From positions 1 to 64,000 of the forward strand of contig NZ_QKTU01000007.1 in the NCBI RefSeq assembly GCF_003234565.1: 64,000 bases of DNA, given 5' to 3'. This document shows positions 51,301 through 59,654 of the stretch, in pieces. The stretch's first letter is position 1, and every line of letters starts with the position of its first letter. A program made the position numbers and the translations under genes. Below the pieces are notes generated by a model, which ran no database searches, had not been told where the DNA came from, and saw only the letters and a program-made list of their open reading frames with translations. This DNA is from Curtobacterium sp. MCBD17_013 (lineage in GTDB: Bacteria; Actinomycetota; Actinomycetes; Actinomycetales; Microbacteriaceae).

Positions 51301-52067
51301 GAGAGGTCGCGGGTGTCCTCGACCATGCTCGACGCGACCTCGGCGAACGTCGACACGACGAGGCGCGGGTGGACGCTGAAGTGCGGCAGGTGCGCGGTGA
51401 GGCCGCGGAGGCGGTCGATGACCGGGTTCGGCGTGAACGAGCCGTCCTGCTGGGCGAGCGCGACGAAGGCCTCGGCGTCGAGCACGATCCCGAACTGGTC
51501 GCGCAGGGCGTCGGCGAGCGCCGGGTTGAGGACGGGCTGGCCGAGCAGTCGGACCTCGAAGTCACGCCCGTGGCGGCGGATGGCGAGCGGCCGGAGGAGG
51601 ACCGGCCCGCGGTGGTCGACGTCGGCGTGCCGCCAGTCCACCATGCCGATGCCGAGCTCGACCGCGTCGATCCCGCGCACCGTCGCGAGCTCCGTGCCCT
51701 TCTCCTCCACGAACCCCGCGGCGATGCGGGCGGCGCGGAACGCGACCTCGTCGCGGATGAGGCTCGACAGCAGGGTCGTCTTGCCGGTGATGAACTGTGC
51801 CAGGCCACCCGGGTGGGTCGTGCTGAGCTCGATGCGAGCCCGGGGGTGATCCGAGAAGTGGATGAGCGGGGACGTGCCACCGACACCGGAGAGCTGCTCG
51901 CGCCAGGCGTCCCACACGGGCTCGGCCGCGTTCCCCGCCGTGAGTCGCGGGTCCCCGAGGCTCAGCTGCTGTGGGCTCGTCACCTGCTCGGGCGCGCGCA
52001 GGTCATCGGCGCGGACGTCGTCATCCACGTCGTCCTCGCGCTCTGCAGTCCTGTCGACACGCCACAC
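48303..52067 (-). CDS. Helicase-like protein (DUF4011 type) with C-terminal MTES_1575-type REase domain
   Basis: 1254 aa from GTG 52067; TACAGT is 6 nt upstream, so leaderless. The SF1-like scaffold is recognisable: KTLPGTGGTQTIVNALGG at the P-loop position (318-335), VLVVSPRRATLRGI, VILVDAGAVTIAE at Walker B, LTRSYRAGG and VAMTRARRSMIIV (motif VI). However, the P-loop lacks the usual Lys and Walker B reads DA instead of DE. The last 110 residues (VDLARRLEMRGIPVALGH, then VCVTIETDASL, then EVLRRLGWHYVRVHAF) match the Vsr-like REase_MTES_1575 fold. Role unknown; DNA repair or defence is plausible. Confidence 0.75.
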   Translation of the reverse strand: MWRVDRTAEREDDVDDDVRADDLRAPEQVTSPQQLSLGDPRLTAGNAAEPVWDAWREQLSGVGGTSPLIHFSDHPRARIELSTTHPGGLAQFITGKTTLLSSLIRDEVAFRAARIAAGFVEEKGTELATVRGIDAVELGIGMVDWRHADVDHRGPVLLRPLAIRRHGRDFEVRLLGQPVLNPALADALRDQFGIVLDAEAFVALAQQDGSFTPNPVIDRLRGLTAHLPHFSVHPRLVVSTFAEVASSMVEDTRDLSHPVLDALAGNPSAKWQVEQSYRPVEQTPSDERSPETDTLLLDADDEQENVIAQITAGNSIVVKTLPGTGGTQTIVNALGGLVAANKRVLVVSPRRATLRGIASRFVEVQLPGVAVTPATLRRDLIRAIGRNEKSTKPNLREVDDALVRLRKVLLDYRGALGRVDPAFGVSVLDCLVELSRLSLLPVPPATTARLSRSSVEAMVDGRARVAETMVSAANLGEFKYGPDDSPWYGARFASSAAAHKAHQTAQGLHATELPTLLQRANDLIGSTHMRPFTTIGELGVYLRLLTEIRDTLDRFLPVVFDRSVSELVAATAPRGEGAPMSATNRRRLKKLAREYVRPGVHVSDLHEALTRVQQQRVLWQRYVAAGVAPEIPTGIADVQVLYSNVAEDLARLDEPLGNTSRERQLANLPIDQLVADIGELAAESDVLHNLQERTELMTTLRDLQLEPLITDLANRHVPESQVPAELELAWWQSCLEMLLEGDRALLGANTDMLDRVEADFRLVDDAHAAGVSQGLAWQLAENWKVGLVDWPDEAAQLKAQLRQPAITSRLLQDSAPHLSRAIAPVWLASPYEVPQIADTMPFDTVILVDAGAVTIAETVGAIRRAKQTVVFGDPVTQTPSPFRIAVDPDHRALRVDEQTLDSLHADSALAKLSTLLPTLSLTRSYRAGGEDLAELVNRRFYGGRIESLPWAGSFLGHGSIAIDYVAEGKAVPDPESGAVESVDAEVDRVVRLVLDHAKNRPTESLMVITASAKHAVRVEQAVLAAVQGHKDLTEFVIGDRPEPFMVATLEQSVAQSRDRVVFSIGYGRTPHGRVLRDFGPLGKPGGERLLAVAMTRARRSMIIVTCFQPSDIEAERMGHGTVALAEILAEVRARTSMEYVPDDSDPLLVDLARRLEMRGIPVALGHRGKLGLVAAHGGVCVTIETDASLAKGSLRESLRLRPEVLRRLGWHYVRVHAFQLFSDPDRVATTVAQVLGVDRGATQEIAIPPVPARQ

Positions 52068-52207
52068 ACCGATACTGTAGGCGGCCCGCCGAGCCCCGAC
52101 GGTCAATGAACGCCGATTTCGACACATCCGAGCGTGATCACGCGACCCTCCACACGCAGCCCTCCGCGGCCCCTGGCGCGCGGGGGTGGGTGTGGTACCA
52201 ACGACGC

Positions 52208-53071
52208 ATGGCCATCGACGACCGTCCGCGCACCTCCACCTCCGAACGCCGTGCCGTCCCGGCCGAGATCAGCCGGTCCTGGCTCCTGGTCGCCGCGACC
52301 GCCGAGCACGGCTTCGACCGCGCTGCGCGGTCCCGGGCCGACCAGGTCGTGCTCGACATCGAGGACGCGGTCGACCCGAAGCGCAAGCCGGAGGCCCGCG
52401 CCACCGTCGCCGCGCGGCTCGCGGGCGGCGGATCGGCATGGGTGCGCATCAACGACGTCACGACGCCGTTCTGGGCGGACGACGTCGAGGCACTCCGCGG
52501 CCTGCCCGGACTGCGGGGCGTCGTCCTCGCCAAGACGGAGGCCGCGGAACAGGTCACCGACACCTGGCACCGCCTCGGGGGCACCCACCCCGTGGTCGCG
52601 CTCGTCGAGTCGGCCCTCGGGATCGAGGAGTCCACGGCGATCGCCCGGGCGAAGGGCGCGTTCCGCCTGGCGTTCGGGAGCGGTGACTACCGCCGCGACA
52701 CCGGTACCTCCGCCGACACCCTGGCCATGGCCTACCCGCGATCCCGGCTCGTGGTCGCGTCCCGCGTCGGGGACCTGCCCGGCCCCATCGACGGCCCGAC
52801 GGTCGGCACGAGCCACCCGATCCTCCGGGAGCAGGCGCAGGTCGCGGTGGCGCTCGGCCTCACCGGCAAGCTGTGCCTCGACACCGACCAGCTGCCCGTG
52901 ATCAACGAGGTCATCTCGCCCACGCCGGCCGACGTCGCCTGGGCCCGCGACTTCCTCGACGACTTCGAGGCGCGCGACCGCATGGTCCGGGACGGCAGCG
53001 ACCTGCCCCGGCTCGGGCGCGCACAGAAGATCGAACGCCTCGCGCAGGCCTTCGGGGTGGAACCCCGATGA
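52208..53071 (+). CDS. CitE-like HpcH/HpaI aldolase/citrate lyase
   Basis: 287 aa TIM barrel. RSWLLVAATAEHGFDRAARSRADQVVLDIEDAVDP is the conserved N-terminal block, with the metal-proximal Glu/Asp in DIEDAV; then WVRINDVTT, VVLAKTEAAEQV, VALVESALGIEESTAIA (metal Glu) and RLAFGSGDYRRD. It acts on CoA thioesters such as malyl- or citramalyl-CoA by family. Stop overlaps the next start (ATGA, 53068-53071). Confidence 0.88.
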   Translation: MAIDDRPRTSTSERRAVPAEISRSWLLVAATAEHGFDRAARSRADQVVLDIEDAVDPKRKPEARATVAARLAGGGSAWVRINDVTTPFWADDVEALRGLPGLRGVVLAKTEAAEQVTDTWHRLGGTHPVVALVESALGIEESTAIARAKGAFRLAFGSGDYRRDTGTSADTLAMAYPRSRLVVASRVGDLPGPIDGPTVGTSHPILREQAQVAVALGLTGKLCLDTDQLPVINEVISPTPADVAWARDFLDDFEARDRMVRDGSDLPRLGRAQKIERLAQAFGVEPR

Positions 53072-53580
53072 CCGGGGGGACGGACGGCGGCGCGCCGGAC
53101 GGCAGCCGGGCCTCCCGGCCGCACATGGAGACGCAGGCCGAACGGGAGGCCCGGATCGCGTGGGAGCAGGGCGGCACCTCGCTCATCCCACCGGTCGGGC
53201 GCATCGCCGACCGGGTGGTGACGGTCCTGTTGCTGGCCGCGACCGGCGTCATGACCATCGTGACCGCCGTGATCGCGCTCGTCGCGGTCCTGGCATCGGC
53301 ACCGCGATGCCACCCCGCGAGCGGGTGCTCGACCGGAGCGCTCGTCGGCGGCGGCGCGCTCGCGGCCGGCGGTGCGTTCGTCGTCGGGGTCGCGGCGCTC
53401 GTCCTTGCGGTGTGGGCCTGGATCCGTCGGCGGAGCTCGTGGTGGATCGCCGCGATCGGCTTCGTGGTGGCCGTCGGATGCGTCGTCGGCGGCGGGGTCC
53501 TGTCCGCGTCGGCACTCGGCGACCTCGGCGGCACGACCCCGGCCGGTGACTCTCCGTGGCCCGGCGGGAGCGGGACCTGA
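53068..53580 (+). CDS. Small membrane protein, unrecognised
   Basis: 170 aa, translationally coupled to the CitE-like gene. A hydrophilic N-terminus (about 45 residues) is followed by three hydrophobic segments (about 48-75, 88-116, 120-145). A Cys pair, CHPASGC, lies between the first two. No family recognised. Confidence 0.7.
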   Translation: MTGGTDGGAPDGSRASRPHMETQAEREARIAWEQGGTSLIPPVGRIADRVVTVLLLAATGVMTIVTAVIALVAVLASAPRCHPASGCSTGALVGGGALAAGGAFVVGVAALVLAVWAWIRRRSSWWIAAIGFVVAVGCVVGGGVLSASALGDLGGTTPAGDSPWPGGSGT

Positions 53581-53626
53581 CAACCCCCAGGACCGCGAGG
53601 GGCCGGATCGGTGCGACGATGAACGC

Positions 53627-54172
53627 GTGCCGACCGCGACCGACCTGTTGACCATCGGCGAGCTGTCGCGCCGGTCGGGGATCGCCCCGTCGGCCATCCG
53701 GTACTACGAGGAACGCGGTCTCGTGACGGCGGAACGGACGGCCGGCAACCAGCGACTGTTCCCGCGCCACACGCTCCGTCGGCTCGCGGTCCTCGCCGCC
53801 GGGCAGCGAGCCGGTCTGTCCCTCGCCGAGATCCGCGAGGCGTTCGACGCCCTGCCCGCAGACCGCGCCCCGAACCCGGCGGAGTGGACGGCGCTCTCGC
53901 GACGATGGGCCGACGCGGTCGACACCCGGATCCGCGAGCTCGAGGCCCTCCGCGACGACCTCGACGGCTGCATCGGGTGCGGCTGTCTGTCGCTGACCCG
54001 CTGCGCCCTCGTCAACCCCGGGGACGGCGCCGCCCGCTCCGGCCCCGGTCCGCACCAGCTGCACGGAGTACGCACGGGTTCGCGGCTGCACGAGGCGCGC
54101 TCGGGCGGGGACACCGGCATCGTCGCCGACACGAACGCGGCACGGTTCGAACCGACCGAGCGGCCCGCATGA
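53627..54172 (+). CDS. soxR: Redox-sensitive MerR-family regulator SoxR
   Basis: 181 aa. Winged-helix LTIGELSRRSGIAPSAIRYYEERGLV, then GNQRLFPRHTLRRLAVLAAGQRAGLSLAEI and the [2Fe-2S] ligand cluster CIGCGCLSLTRC. Redox-cycling compounds would oxidise the cluster and activate target promoters. About 30 extra residues follow the usual end (GPGPHQL), encoded up to an ATGA overlap with the ggt-like gene. GTG start at 53627. Confidence 0.94.
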   Translation: MPTATDLLTIGELSRRSGIAPSAIRYYEERGLVTAERTAGNQRLFPRHTLRRLAVLAAGQRAGLSLAEIREAFDALPADRAPNPAEWTALSRRWADAVDTRIRELEALRDDLDGCIGCGCLSLTRCALVNPGDGAARSGPGPHQLHGVRTGSRLHEARSGGDTGIVADTNAARFEPTERPA

Positions 54173-56016
54173 CCAGGAAGGACCTCGTGACCTACACGAC
54201 CCCACCCACGACCATGACCCGCCCCGACCTGCAGGGCACGCACGGCATGAGCGCCTCGACGCACTGGCTGGCCACGGCCTCGGCGCAGTCGGTACTCGAG
54301 CGCGGGGGCAACGCGTTCGACGCGGCCGTCGCCGGGGCGTTCGTGCTCCACGTCGTCGAGCCACACCTCAACGGCCCGGGCGGCGACATGACCGCGGTGT
54401 TCGCCACCGCGGCGGACCCCACGCCCGTCGTGCTCATGGGGCAGGGCCCGGCTCCCGCCGGTGCGACCGTCGAGCACTACCGCGGTGAGGGTCTGGAACT
54501 CGTGCCGGGGTCGGGCGCCCTCGCGGCCGCCGTGCCCGCCGCCGTCGACGCGTGGCTGCTGCTCCTCCGGGACCACGGCACGTGGGACCTCGCCGACGTC
54601 CTGGCCTACGCCATCGGATATGCGCGCGACGGCCACCCGGTCGCCGCTCGCGTCGCGGACACGATCGGCCGCGTCGCCGACCTGTTCACGGAGCACTGGC
54701 CGTCCTCCGCCGAGCGCTGGATGCCCGAGGGCCGGATCCCCGTCGCCGGCGAGGTCGTCCGGAACACCGCGTACGCGGACGTGCTCGAGCGGCTCGTCGC
54801 CGCCGGAGAGGGCTCGGCGGACCGGTCGGCACGGATCGACGCGGCCCGGGACGTTTGGGCGTCGGGGTTCGTCGCCGAGGCCGTCGAGCGGTTCGTCCGG
54901 ACGCCGCACCGGCACTCGTCGGGCACCGACCACGCGGGTGTCATCACGGCTGCGGACATGGCCGGGTTCCGGGCCACGTACGAGCCCGCGGTGACGCTCG
55001 AGTTCCGCGGCCACACCATCGCGAAGACCGGCGCCTGGGGGCAGGGGCCCGCACTGCTGCAGACCCTCGCGATCCTCGAACCGCTCGACGACGCCCTGCT
55101 CGACCCGTCGACGGTCGAGGGCGCGCACACCATCGTCGAGGCGCAGAAGCTCGCCCTCGCCGACCGCGAGGCGTACTACGGCGACCACGACGTGCCGCTC
55201 GAGCGGCTCCTGTCCGCGGCCTACGCAGCCGAGCGACGCGCGCTCATCGGTGACCGGGCCTCCGCCGAGATCCGCCCGGGCGACGCCGGCGTGCCGGCCG
55301 GCGTCATGCCCCCGCTCCGCACCGAGTACCTGCCGCCGGCGCTCGACGAGCGCCCCGAGGGCGTCGGGGAACCCACCGTCGACTCGTTCGCCGGCGCGGA
55401 ACCGCACGTCGGCCCCGACGGCCAGACGCGCGGCGACACGTGCCACATCGACGTCGTCGACCGCTGGGGCAACATCGTGTCGGCCACCCCGTCCGGCGGA
55501 TGGCTCCAGTCCTCGCCGACGATCCCCGAGCTCGGCTTCTGCCTCGGCACGCGGTTGCAGATGACCTGGCTCGAGGAGGGCACCGCCTCGACGCTCCGCC
55601 CCGGGCTGCGTCCGCGCACGACGCTCACCCCGACGCTCGTGCTCCGCGACGGCGAGCCCGTCGTCGCCCTCGGCTCCCCGGGCGGTGACCAGCAGGACCA
55701 GTGGCAGCTGCTCTACCTGCTCCGGACGATCGTCGGCGGCTGGTCGCCGCAGCAGGCGATCGACGCCCCGGCGCTGCACACGACCTCGTTCCCGGGGTCG
55801 TTCTGGCCGCGCACGTGGGAGCCCGCGGGGATCGTCGTCGAGGACCGGATCGGGGACGACGTCATCGCCGGCCTGGAGGCCCGGGGACACGTCGTCACGC
55901 GCGCCGGCGGTTGGACCCTCGGTCGCCTCTCGAGCGTCGGCCGCGACCCGCGGACCGGTGTCCTGTCGGCCGCCGCGAACCCGCGGGGCGAGCAGGCGTA
56001 CGCCGCGGGGCGCTGA
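54169..56016 (+). CDS. Gamma-glutamyltransferase family protein
   Basis: 615 aa from ATG 54169, overlapping soxR; GTG 54187 has a better ribosome site (AGGAAGG) and may be the real start. Ntn-hydrolase of the GGT family: GGNAFDAAVAGAFVLHVVEPHLNGPGGD, ALADREAYYGD, then DTCHIDVVDRWGNIVSATPSGGW with the Thr that becomes the nucleophile after self-cleavage, and GSPGGDQQDQWQLL. No signal peptide is seen, so it is probably cytoplasmic. Substrate unknown; this family also includes acylases. Confidence 0.9.
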   Translation: MTRKDLVTYTTPPTTMTRPDLQGTHGMSASTHWLATASAQSVLERGGNAFDAAVAGAFVLHVVEPHLNGPGGDMTAVFATAADPTPVVLMGQGPAPAGATVEHYRGEGLELVPGSGALAAAVPAAVDAWLLLLRDHGTWDLADVLAYAIGYARDGHPVAARVADTIGRVADLFTEHWPSSAERWMPEGRIPVAGEVVRNTAYADVLERLVAAGEGSADRSARIDAARDVWASGFVAEAVERFVRTPHRHSSGTDHAGVITAADMAGFRATYEPAVTLEFRGHTIAKTGAWGQGPALLQTLAILEPLDDALLDPSTVEGAHTIVEAQKLALADREAYYGDHDVPLERLLSAAYAAERRALIGDRASAEIRPGDAGVPAGVMPPLRTEYLPPALDERPEGVGEPTVDSFAGAEPHVGPDGQTRGDTCHIDVVDRWGNIVSATPSGGWLQSSPTIPELGFCLGTRLQMTWLEEGTASTLRPGLRPRTTLTPTLVLRDGEPVVALGSPGGDQQDQWQLLYLLRTIVGGWSPQQAIDAPALHTTSFPGSFWPRTWEPAGIVVEDRIGDDVIAGLEARGHVVTRAGGWTLGRLSSVGRDPRTGVLSAAANPRGEQAYAAGR

Positions 56017-56143
56017 AGGTCTGCTCGTCGCCGGCCGCGTTCCCGCTGACCGCTGATCCCTCCACCGGGGCCGGGGAGCTGTCGACATCCACAGGGAGGC
56101 CTCGCGGGGAACCGGCTCGGTGCGTGCGGCGCATGCTGGAGCC

Positions 56144-57025
56144 ATGAGACAACGGACCATCGGAGACACCGACGTCAGCGCCATCGGTCTGGGCGGCATG
56201 CCCATGTCCATCGAGGGGCGACCGGACGAACGCCGAGCGATCGCGACCATCCACGCCGCACTCGAGGCCGGGGTGACCCTCATCGACACGGCGGACGCCT
56301 ACCACCTGGGCGGCCACGACGAGGTCGGGCACAACGAATCGCTCATCGCCAAGGCCATCGCGGAGTACGGCGGGGACACGTCGCACGTCGTCATCGCCAC
56401 GAAGGGCGGACACCTGCGCCCCGGGCCGGACGAGCGGTGGACCCAGAACGGCGACCCGGCCTACCTCAAGGAGGCCGCCAAGGCATCGGCGAAGCGCCTC
56501 GGCGTCGAGGCCATCGACCTCTACCAGTTCCACCGGCCCGACCCGGCCGTGCCCTACGCCGACTCGATCGGTGCCCTGGTCGACCTGCTCGACGAAGGCG
56601 TCATCCGCATGGCGGGCATCTCGAACGCCGACGTCGACCAGATCCGACAGGCGAACGAGATCCTCGACGGGCGGCTCGTGTCCGTGCAGAACCAGTACTC
56701 GCCGGCGTTCCGCACGAGCGAGGTCGAACTCGTCCTGTGCGACGAGCTCGGCATCACGTTCCTGCCGTGGGCTCCGCTCGGCGGCATCACGTCGGCCGGT
56801 GACCTCGGGGCGATCCACGAGGCCTTCTCGATCGTCGCGCGCGAGCACGACGTCTCCCCGCAGGTGATCGCGCTGGCGTGGGAGCTGCAGAAGAGCGACG
56901 TCGTCATCCCGATCCCGGGTGCGTCGCGACCGCAGTCGATCCTCGATTCCGTGCGGGCGGCCGACGTCAAGCTGCGGCCCGAGCAGATCGAGCGCCTCGA
57001 CGCCGCGCAGGCACCCGCGGCGTGA
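56144..57025 (+). CDS. Aldo/keto reductase
   Basis: 293 aa. RTIGDTDVSAIGLGGMPMS, GVTLIDTADAYHLGG (Asp, Tyr), VIATKGGH (Lys), DLYQFHRPDP (His), QNQYSPAF and IPIPGASRPQSILDS. The NADPH-type fold is complete. The start ATG 56144 follows CTGGAG; eight extra codons upstream are unlikely. Confidence 0.9.
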   Translation: MRQRTIGDTDVSAIGLGGMPMSIEGRPDERRAIATIHAALEAGVTLIDTADAYHLGGHDEVGHNESLIAKAIAEYGGDTSHVVIATKGGHLRPGPDERWTQNGDPAYLKEAAKASAKRLGVEAIDLYQFHRPDPAVPYADSIGALVDLLDEGVIRMAGISNADVDQIRQANEILDGRLVSVQNQYSPAFRTSEVELVLCDELGITFLPWAPLGGITSAGDLGAIHEAFSIVAREHDVSPQVIALAWELQKSDVVIPIPGASRPQSILDSVRAADVKLRPEQIERLDAAQAPAA

Positions 57026-57065
57026 TCGTGCTCCACGGTCGGCACGCGGGAACCCGGCGGACGAC

Positions 57066-57764
57066 ATGAGCGCCTTCCTGCGTGACCGGCCGCAGGAGTG
57101 GACGTGGGCGCGACGGAACGGGCTGCTGCTCGTCAACCTGATCGCGTTCCTCGTCTTCTTCGCGGGCATGGTGTTCAGCGGCTGGCACGTCGCGAACGCC
57201 GACGCACTCGAGCACGGCCAGGCGGCGGAGTCCCTCGGCGCGTTCCTGCGGAGCGGGGACTTCGTCGAGGCGACGTTCGAGAACTGGGAGAGCGAGTTCC
57301 TCCAGATGGGGTCGTACGTCGTGCTGACGTCGTTCCTGTTCCAGTGGGGGTCGAGCGAGTCGAAGCCCCTGGACGAAGCGGCCGAGCAGGACGACGACCC
57401 GCGGGAGCACCGGGACGACGCTCGTGTTCCCTGGCCGGTCCGGCGCGGTGGCCTGGTACTCGTGTTGTACGAGAACTCGCTGCTCATCCTCTTCGCGCTG
57501 CTGTTCGTCGGCAGCGTCGTGGGGCACGTCCTCGGCGGCGCTGCGGCCTACAACGAGGACCAACGCGAGCACGGCGGTGCCGTCGTCTCCGGGTGGGGCT
57601 ACCTCGCCACGAGCCAGTTCTGGTTCGAGTCGATGCAGAACTGGCAATCGGAGTTCATGGTGATCTCGGTCATGATCGTGGCCACCGTGTGGCTCCGGCA
57701 GCGCGGCTCGACCCAGTCGAAACGGGTGGCCGCGCCCCGGGACGACACCGGCACGGAGGGCTGA
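57066..57764 (+). CDS. DUF6766-like membrane protein
   Basis: 232 aa with four hydrophobic segments: NGLLLVNLIAFLVFFAGMVF, SYVVLTSFLFQWGSSES, LLILFALLFVGSVVGHVL and FMVISVMIVATVWLRQRGS. A repeated sequence FENWESEFLQM / SMQNWQSEFMVI precedes segments 2 and 4, so the protein is an internal duplication. Family assignment is moderately sure; function unknown. Confidence 0.72.
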   Translation: MSAFLRDRPQEWTWARRNGLLLVNLIAFLVFFAGMVFSGWHVANADALEHGQAAESLGAFLRSGDFVEATFENWESEFLQMGSYVVLTSFLFQWGSSESKPLDEAAEQDDDPREHRDDARVPWPVRRGGLVLVLYENSLLILFALLFVGSVVGHVLGGAAAYNEDQREHGGAVVSGWGYLATSQFWFESMQNWQSEFMVISVMIVATVWLRQRGSTQSKRVAAPRDDTGTEG

Positions 57765-57788
57765 GGAGCCCGGCGTAGCGTCGACCGC

Positions 57789-58769
57789 ATGCACGCCATC
57801 ACGTTCGACGCTCCCGGCGACGAGGCCGTCCTCGTCTGGTCCGACGTCCCCGACGCCGTCGCCGGTCCGGGTGAGGTCCTGATCGCCGTCGCCGCCGCCG
57901 GCATCAACAACGCGGATCTGCTCCAGCGGCGGGGGCACTACCCGGTGCCGCAGGGTGCCTCGCCGATCCTGGGGCTCGAGTGCTCCGGCACGATCGCCGC
58001 GGTCGGCGAGGGCGTCAGCGACTGGCACGTGGGCGACCGGGTCTGCGCGCTGCTGAGCGGCGGTGGGTACGCCGAGCTCGTGGCCGTCCCCGCCGCGCAA
58101 GTGCTCCCGGTCCCCGACGACCTCGACCTCGTCGCGGCCGCGGGTCTGCCCGAAGCCGCGTGCACGGTGTACTCGAACGTCGGGATGATCGCGGGACTGC
58201 GCCCGGGGCAGTCGCTCCTCGTGCACGGCGGCGGCAGCGGCATGGGGTCACACGCCATCCAGTGGGCGCACGCCCTCGGCGCCCGCGTGTTCGCGACCGC
58301 GGGCAGCACGCCGAAGCTCGAGGCAGCCCGGCGGTTCGGCGCCGACGTCGTCATCAACCACCGCGACGAGGACTTCGTCACCGTCGTGCGGGAGCAGACC
58401 GACGGCGCCGGGGTCGACGTCGTGCTCGACATCGTCGGGCCGACCTACCTGCAGCGGAACCTCGAAGCGCTCGCGGTGAACGGCCATCTCGTCGTCATCG
58501 GCAGCACGGGCTCGGCCCCGGACGCCCCACTCGACCTCGGGCTCCTCATGCGGAAGCGCGCCAGCGTCACCGCGACGACGCTCCGTGCTCGTCCGGCCGA
58601 GGAGAAGGCCGAGATCGTCGCCGCGGTCCGTCGCGAGGTCTGGCCGTTCGTCGAGCGCGGTCGGGTCGCGCCGGTCGTCGACACCGTGCTGCCGATGGCG
58701 CAGGCCGCCGACGCGCACCGCCTGGTCGCGGAGGGCGCCACGATCGGCAAGGTCCTCCTGACCCCCTGA
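57789..58769 (+). CDS. NAD(P)H-quinone oxidoreductase (PIG3/QOR-like MDR)
   Basis: 326 aa medium-chain reductase without the catalytic or structural zinc ligands. Blocks: AAAGINNADLLQRRGHYP, GLECSGTIAAVGEG, PEAACTVYSNVG, SLLVHGGGSGMGSHAIQWA (nucleotide loop) and VVINHRDEDF, closing with ATIGKVLL. TAGCGT 7 nt before the ATG suggests a leaderless message. Confidence 0.9.
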   Translation: MHAITFDAPGDEAVLVWSDVPDAVAGPGEVLIAVAAAGINNADLLQRRGHYPVPQGASPILGLECSGTIAAVGEGVSDWHVGDRVCALLSGGGYAELVAVPAAQVLPVPDDLDLVAAAGLPEAACTVYSNVGMIAGLRPGQSLLVHGGGSGMGSHAIQWAHALGARVFATAGSTPKLEAARRFGADVVINHRDEDFVTVVREQTDGAGVDVVLDIVGPTYLQRNLEALAVNGHLVVIGSTGSAPDAPLDLGLLMRKRASVTATTLRARPAEEKAEIVAAVRREVWPFVERGRVAPVVDTVLPMAQAADAHRLVAEGATIGKVLLTP

Positions 58770-58804
58770 CCCTCTGACCCCTCCGGCCGCCCCCGCCATC
58801 CGGT

Positions 58805-58860
58805 GAGATCGCAGTCGTTGCCGCTCTGAGTCTGGTCAGAACGGCAACGACTGCGATCTC
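58805..58860. repeat. Convergent-end palindrome, copy B
   Basis: Arms 58805-58829 and 58836-58860 pair at 24 of 25 positions, loop GTCTGG. It lies between the convergent ends of the quinone reductase and TetR genes. Its right arm plus flank is identical over about 31 bp to copy C. Confidence 0.88.
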
Positions 58861-58901
58861 GCGGAGGAGGGCCGGGCCGGGCCGGCCGGGCCGGGGCCGG
58901 G

Positions 58902-59567
58902 TCAGTCCGTCTGGCTGCGCGCGGCGTCCACGATGGCGGCGCACTTGTCACCGAAGCTCGCCTGCATGAGCGCCGCGGCGTCGTCGTCCGTGTCGTACAG
59001 GCCGGGCATCTCGATCCCGAGCAGGACGCTGAACAGCATGCCGCTGCCGAGGAACTCGTGCACGCGCTCGGGCGTGAACCCCGCGTCGTGCACGAGGAAC
59101 CGGTAGATCTCGAGGAACCCGGCTCGTGCCGCGGCGCCGATCGCGGGATCGGCGCCCGACACGAACGCCTGGAGCAGCAGCGTGTGGAACCCGCGCGTGG
59201 CAGCGAGGTCGAGGTACGCGTTGCCCACCGCCCGTGCCGTGCCGTGCTCGTCCTCGCCGCGGGCGACCGCGCCGTCGAGGGCGGTCCGGAACGCCGCCAT
59301 GAGGGTGTCGAGCGTGTCGGCGAGGACCTCGAGGAACAGCCTCTCCTTCGTACCGAACATCCGCACGACGTAGGGCTGGCTGATGCCCGCGGCGCTGGCG
59401 ATCTGGTCGGTCGTCGTGCCGTGGTACCCGCGTCGCCCGAACACGGTGCGCGCGATGTCGAGGATGAGGACGCGACGCTCCGCCGCGGGCATCCGGGTCG
59501 CGGGGGATGCGGCGGATCCAGCGGACGCAGCAGCGGTCGGGGACGATGCAGGACTCACGCTTGACAT
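58902..59567 (-). CDS. TetR-family transcriptional regulator
   Basis: 221 aa. The HTH is ILDIARTVFGRRGYHGTTTDQIASAAGISQPYVVRMFGTKERLFLEVL, after a 25-residue Ala/Ser-rich N-terminus; the ligand domain follows. Divergent from a 14-TM MFS gene with a short shared promoter, so it is presumably its repressor. The start ATG 59567 overlaps the -35 of the MFS promoter. Confidence 0.92.
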   Translation of the reverse strand: MSSVSPASSPTAAASAGSAASPATRMPAAERRVLILDIARTVFGRRGYHGTTTDQIASAAGISQPYVVRMFGTKERLFLEVLADTLDTLMAAFRTALDGAVARGEDEHGTARAVGNAYLDLAATRGFHTLLLQAFVSGADPAIGAAARAGFLEIYRFLVHDAGFTPERVHEFLGSGMLFSVLLGIEMPGLYDTDDDAAALMQASFGDKCAAIVDAARSQTD

Positions 59568-59607
59568 GGTATCAACCGATTACTATGGTTTGTGATCATC
59601 CGATTAC
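59561..59607. promoter_or_regulatory. MFS promoter and candidate TetR operator
   Basis: Plus-strand TTGACA (59561-59566), 17 bp, TATGGT (59584-59589). Two direct copies of CCGATTAC (59576-59583 and 59600-59607), 24 bp apart, cover the -10 and the start region and are good candidates for the regulator's site. Confidence 0.65.
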
Positions 59608-59654
59608 AACTGGTGTCGGGCCTCCCTGCCGGCACCCGATCCGCGGAGGCAACG

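Noticed and set aside
48024-52109. 1361-codon plus-strand open frame
   Set aside because: Antisense to the 1254-aa helicase-like gene; composition Arg/Asp/Leu/Val-rich without motifs, a usual effect of high-GC codons on the opposite strand.
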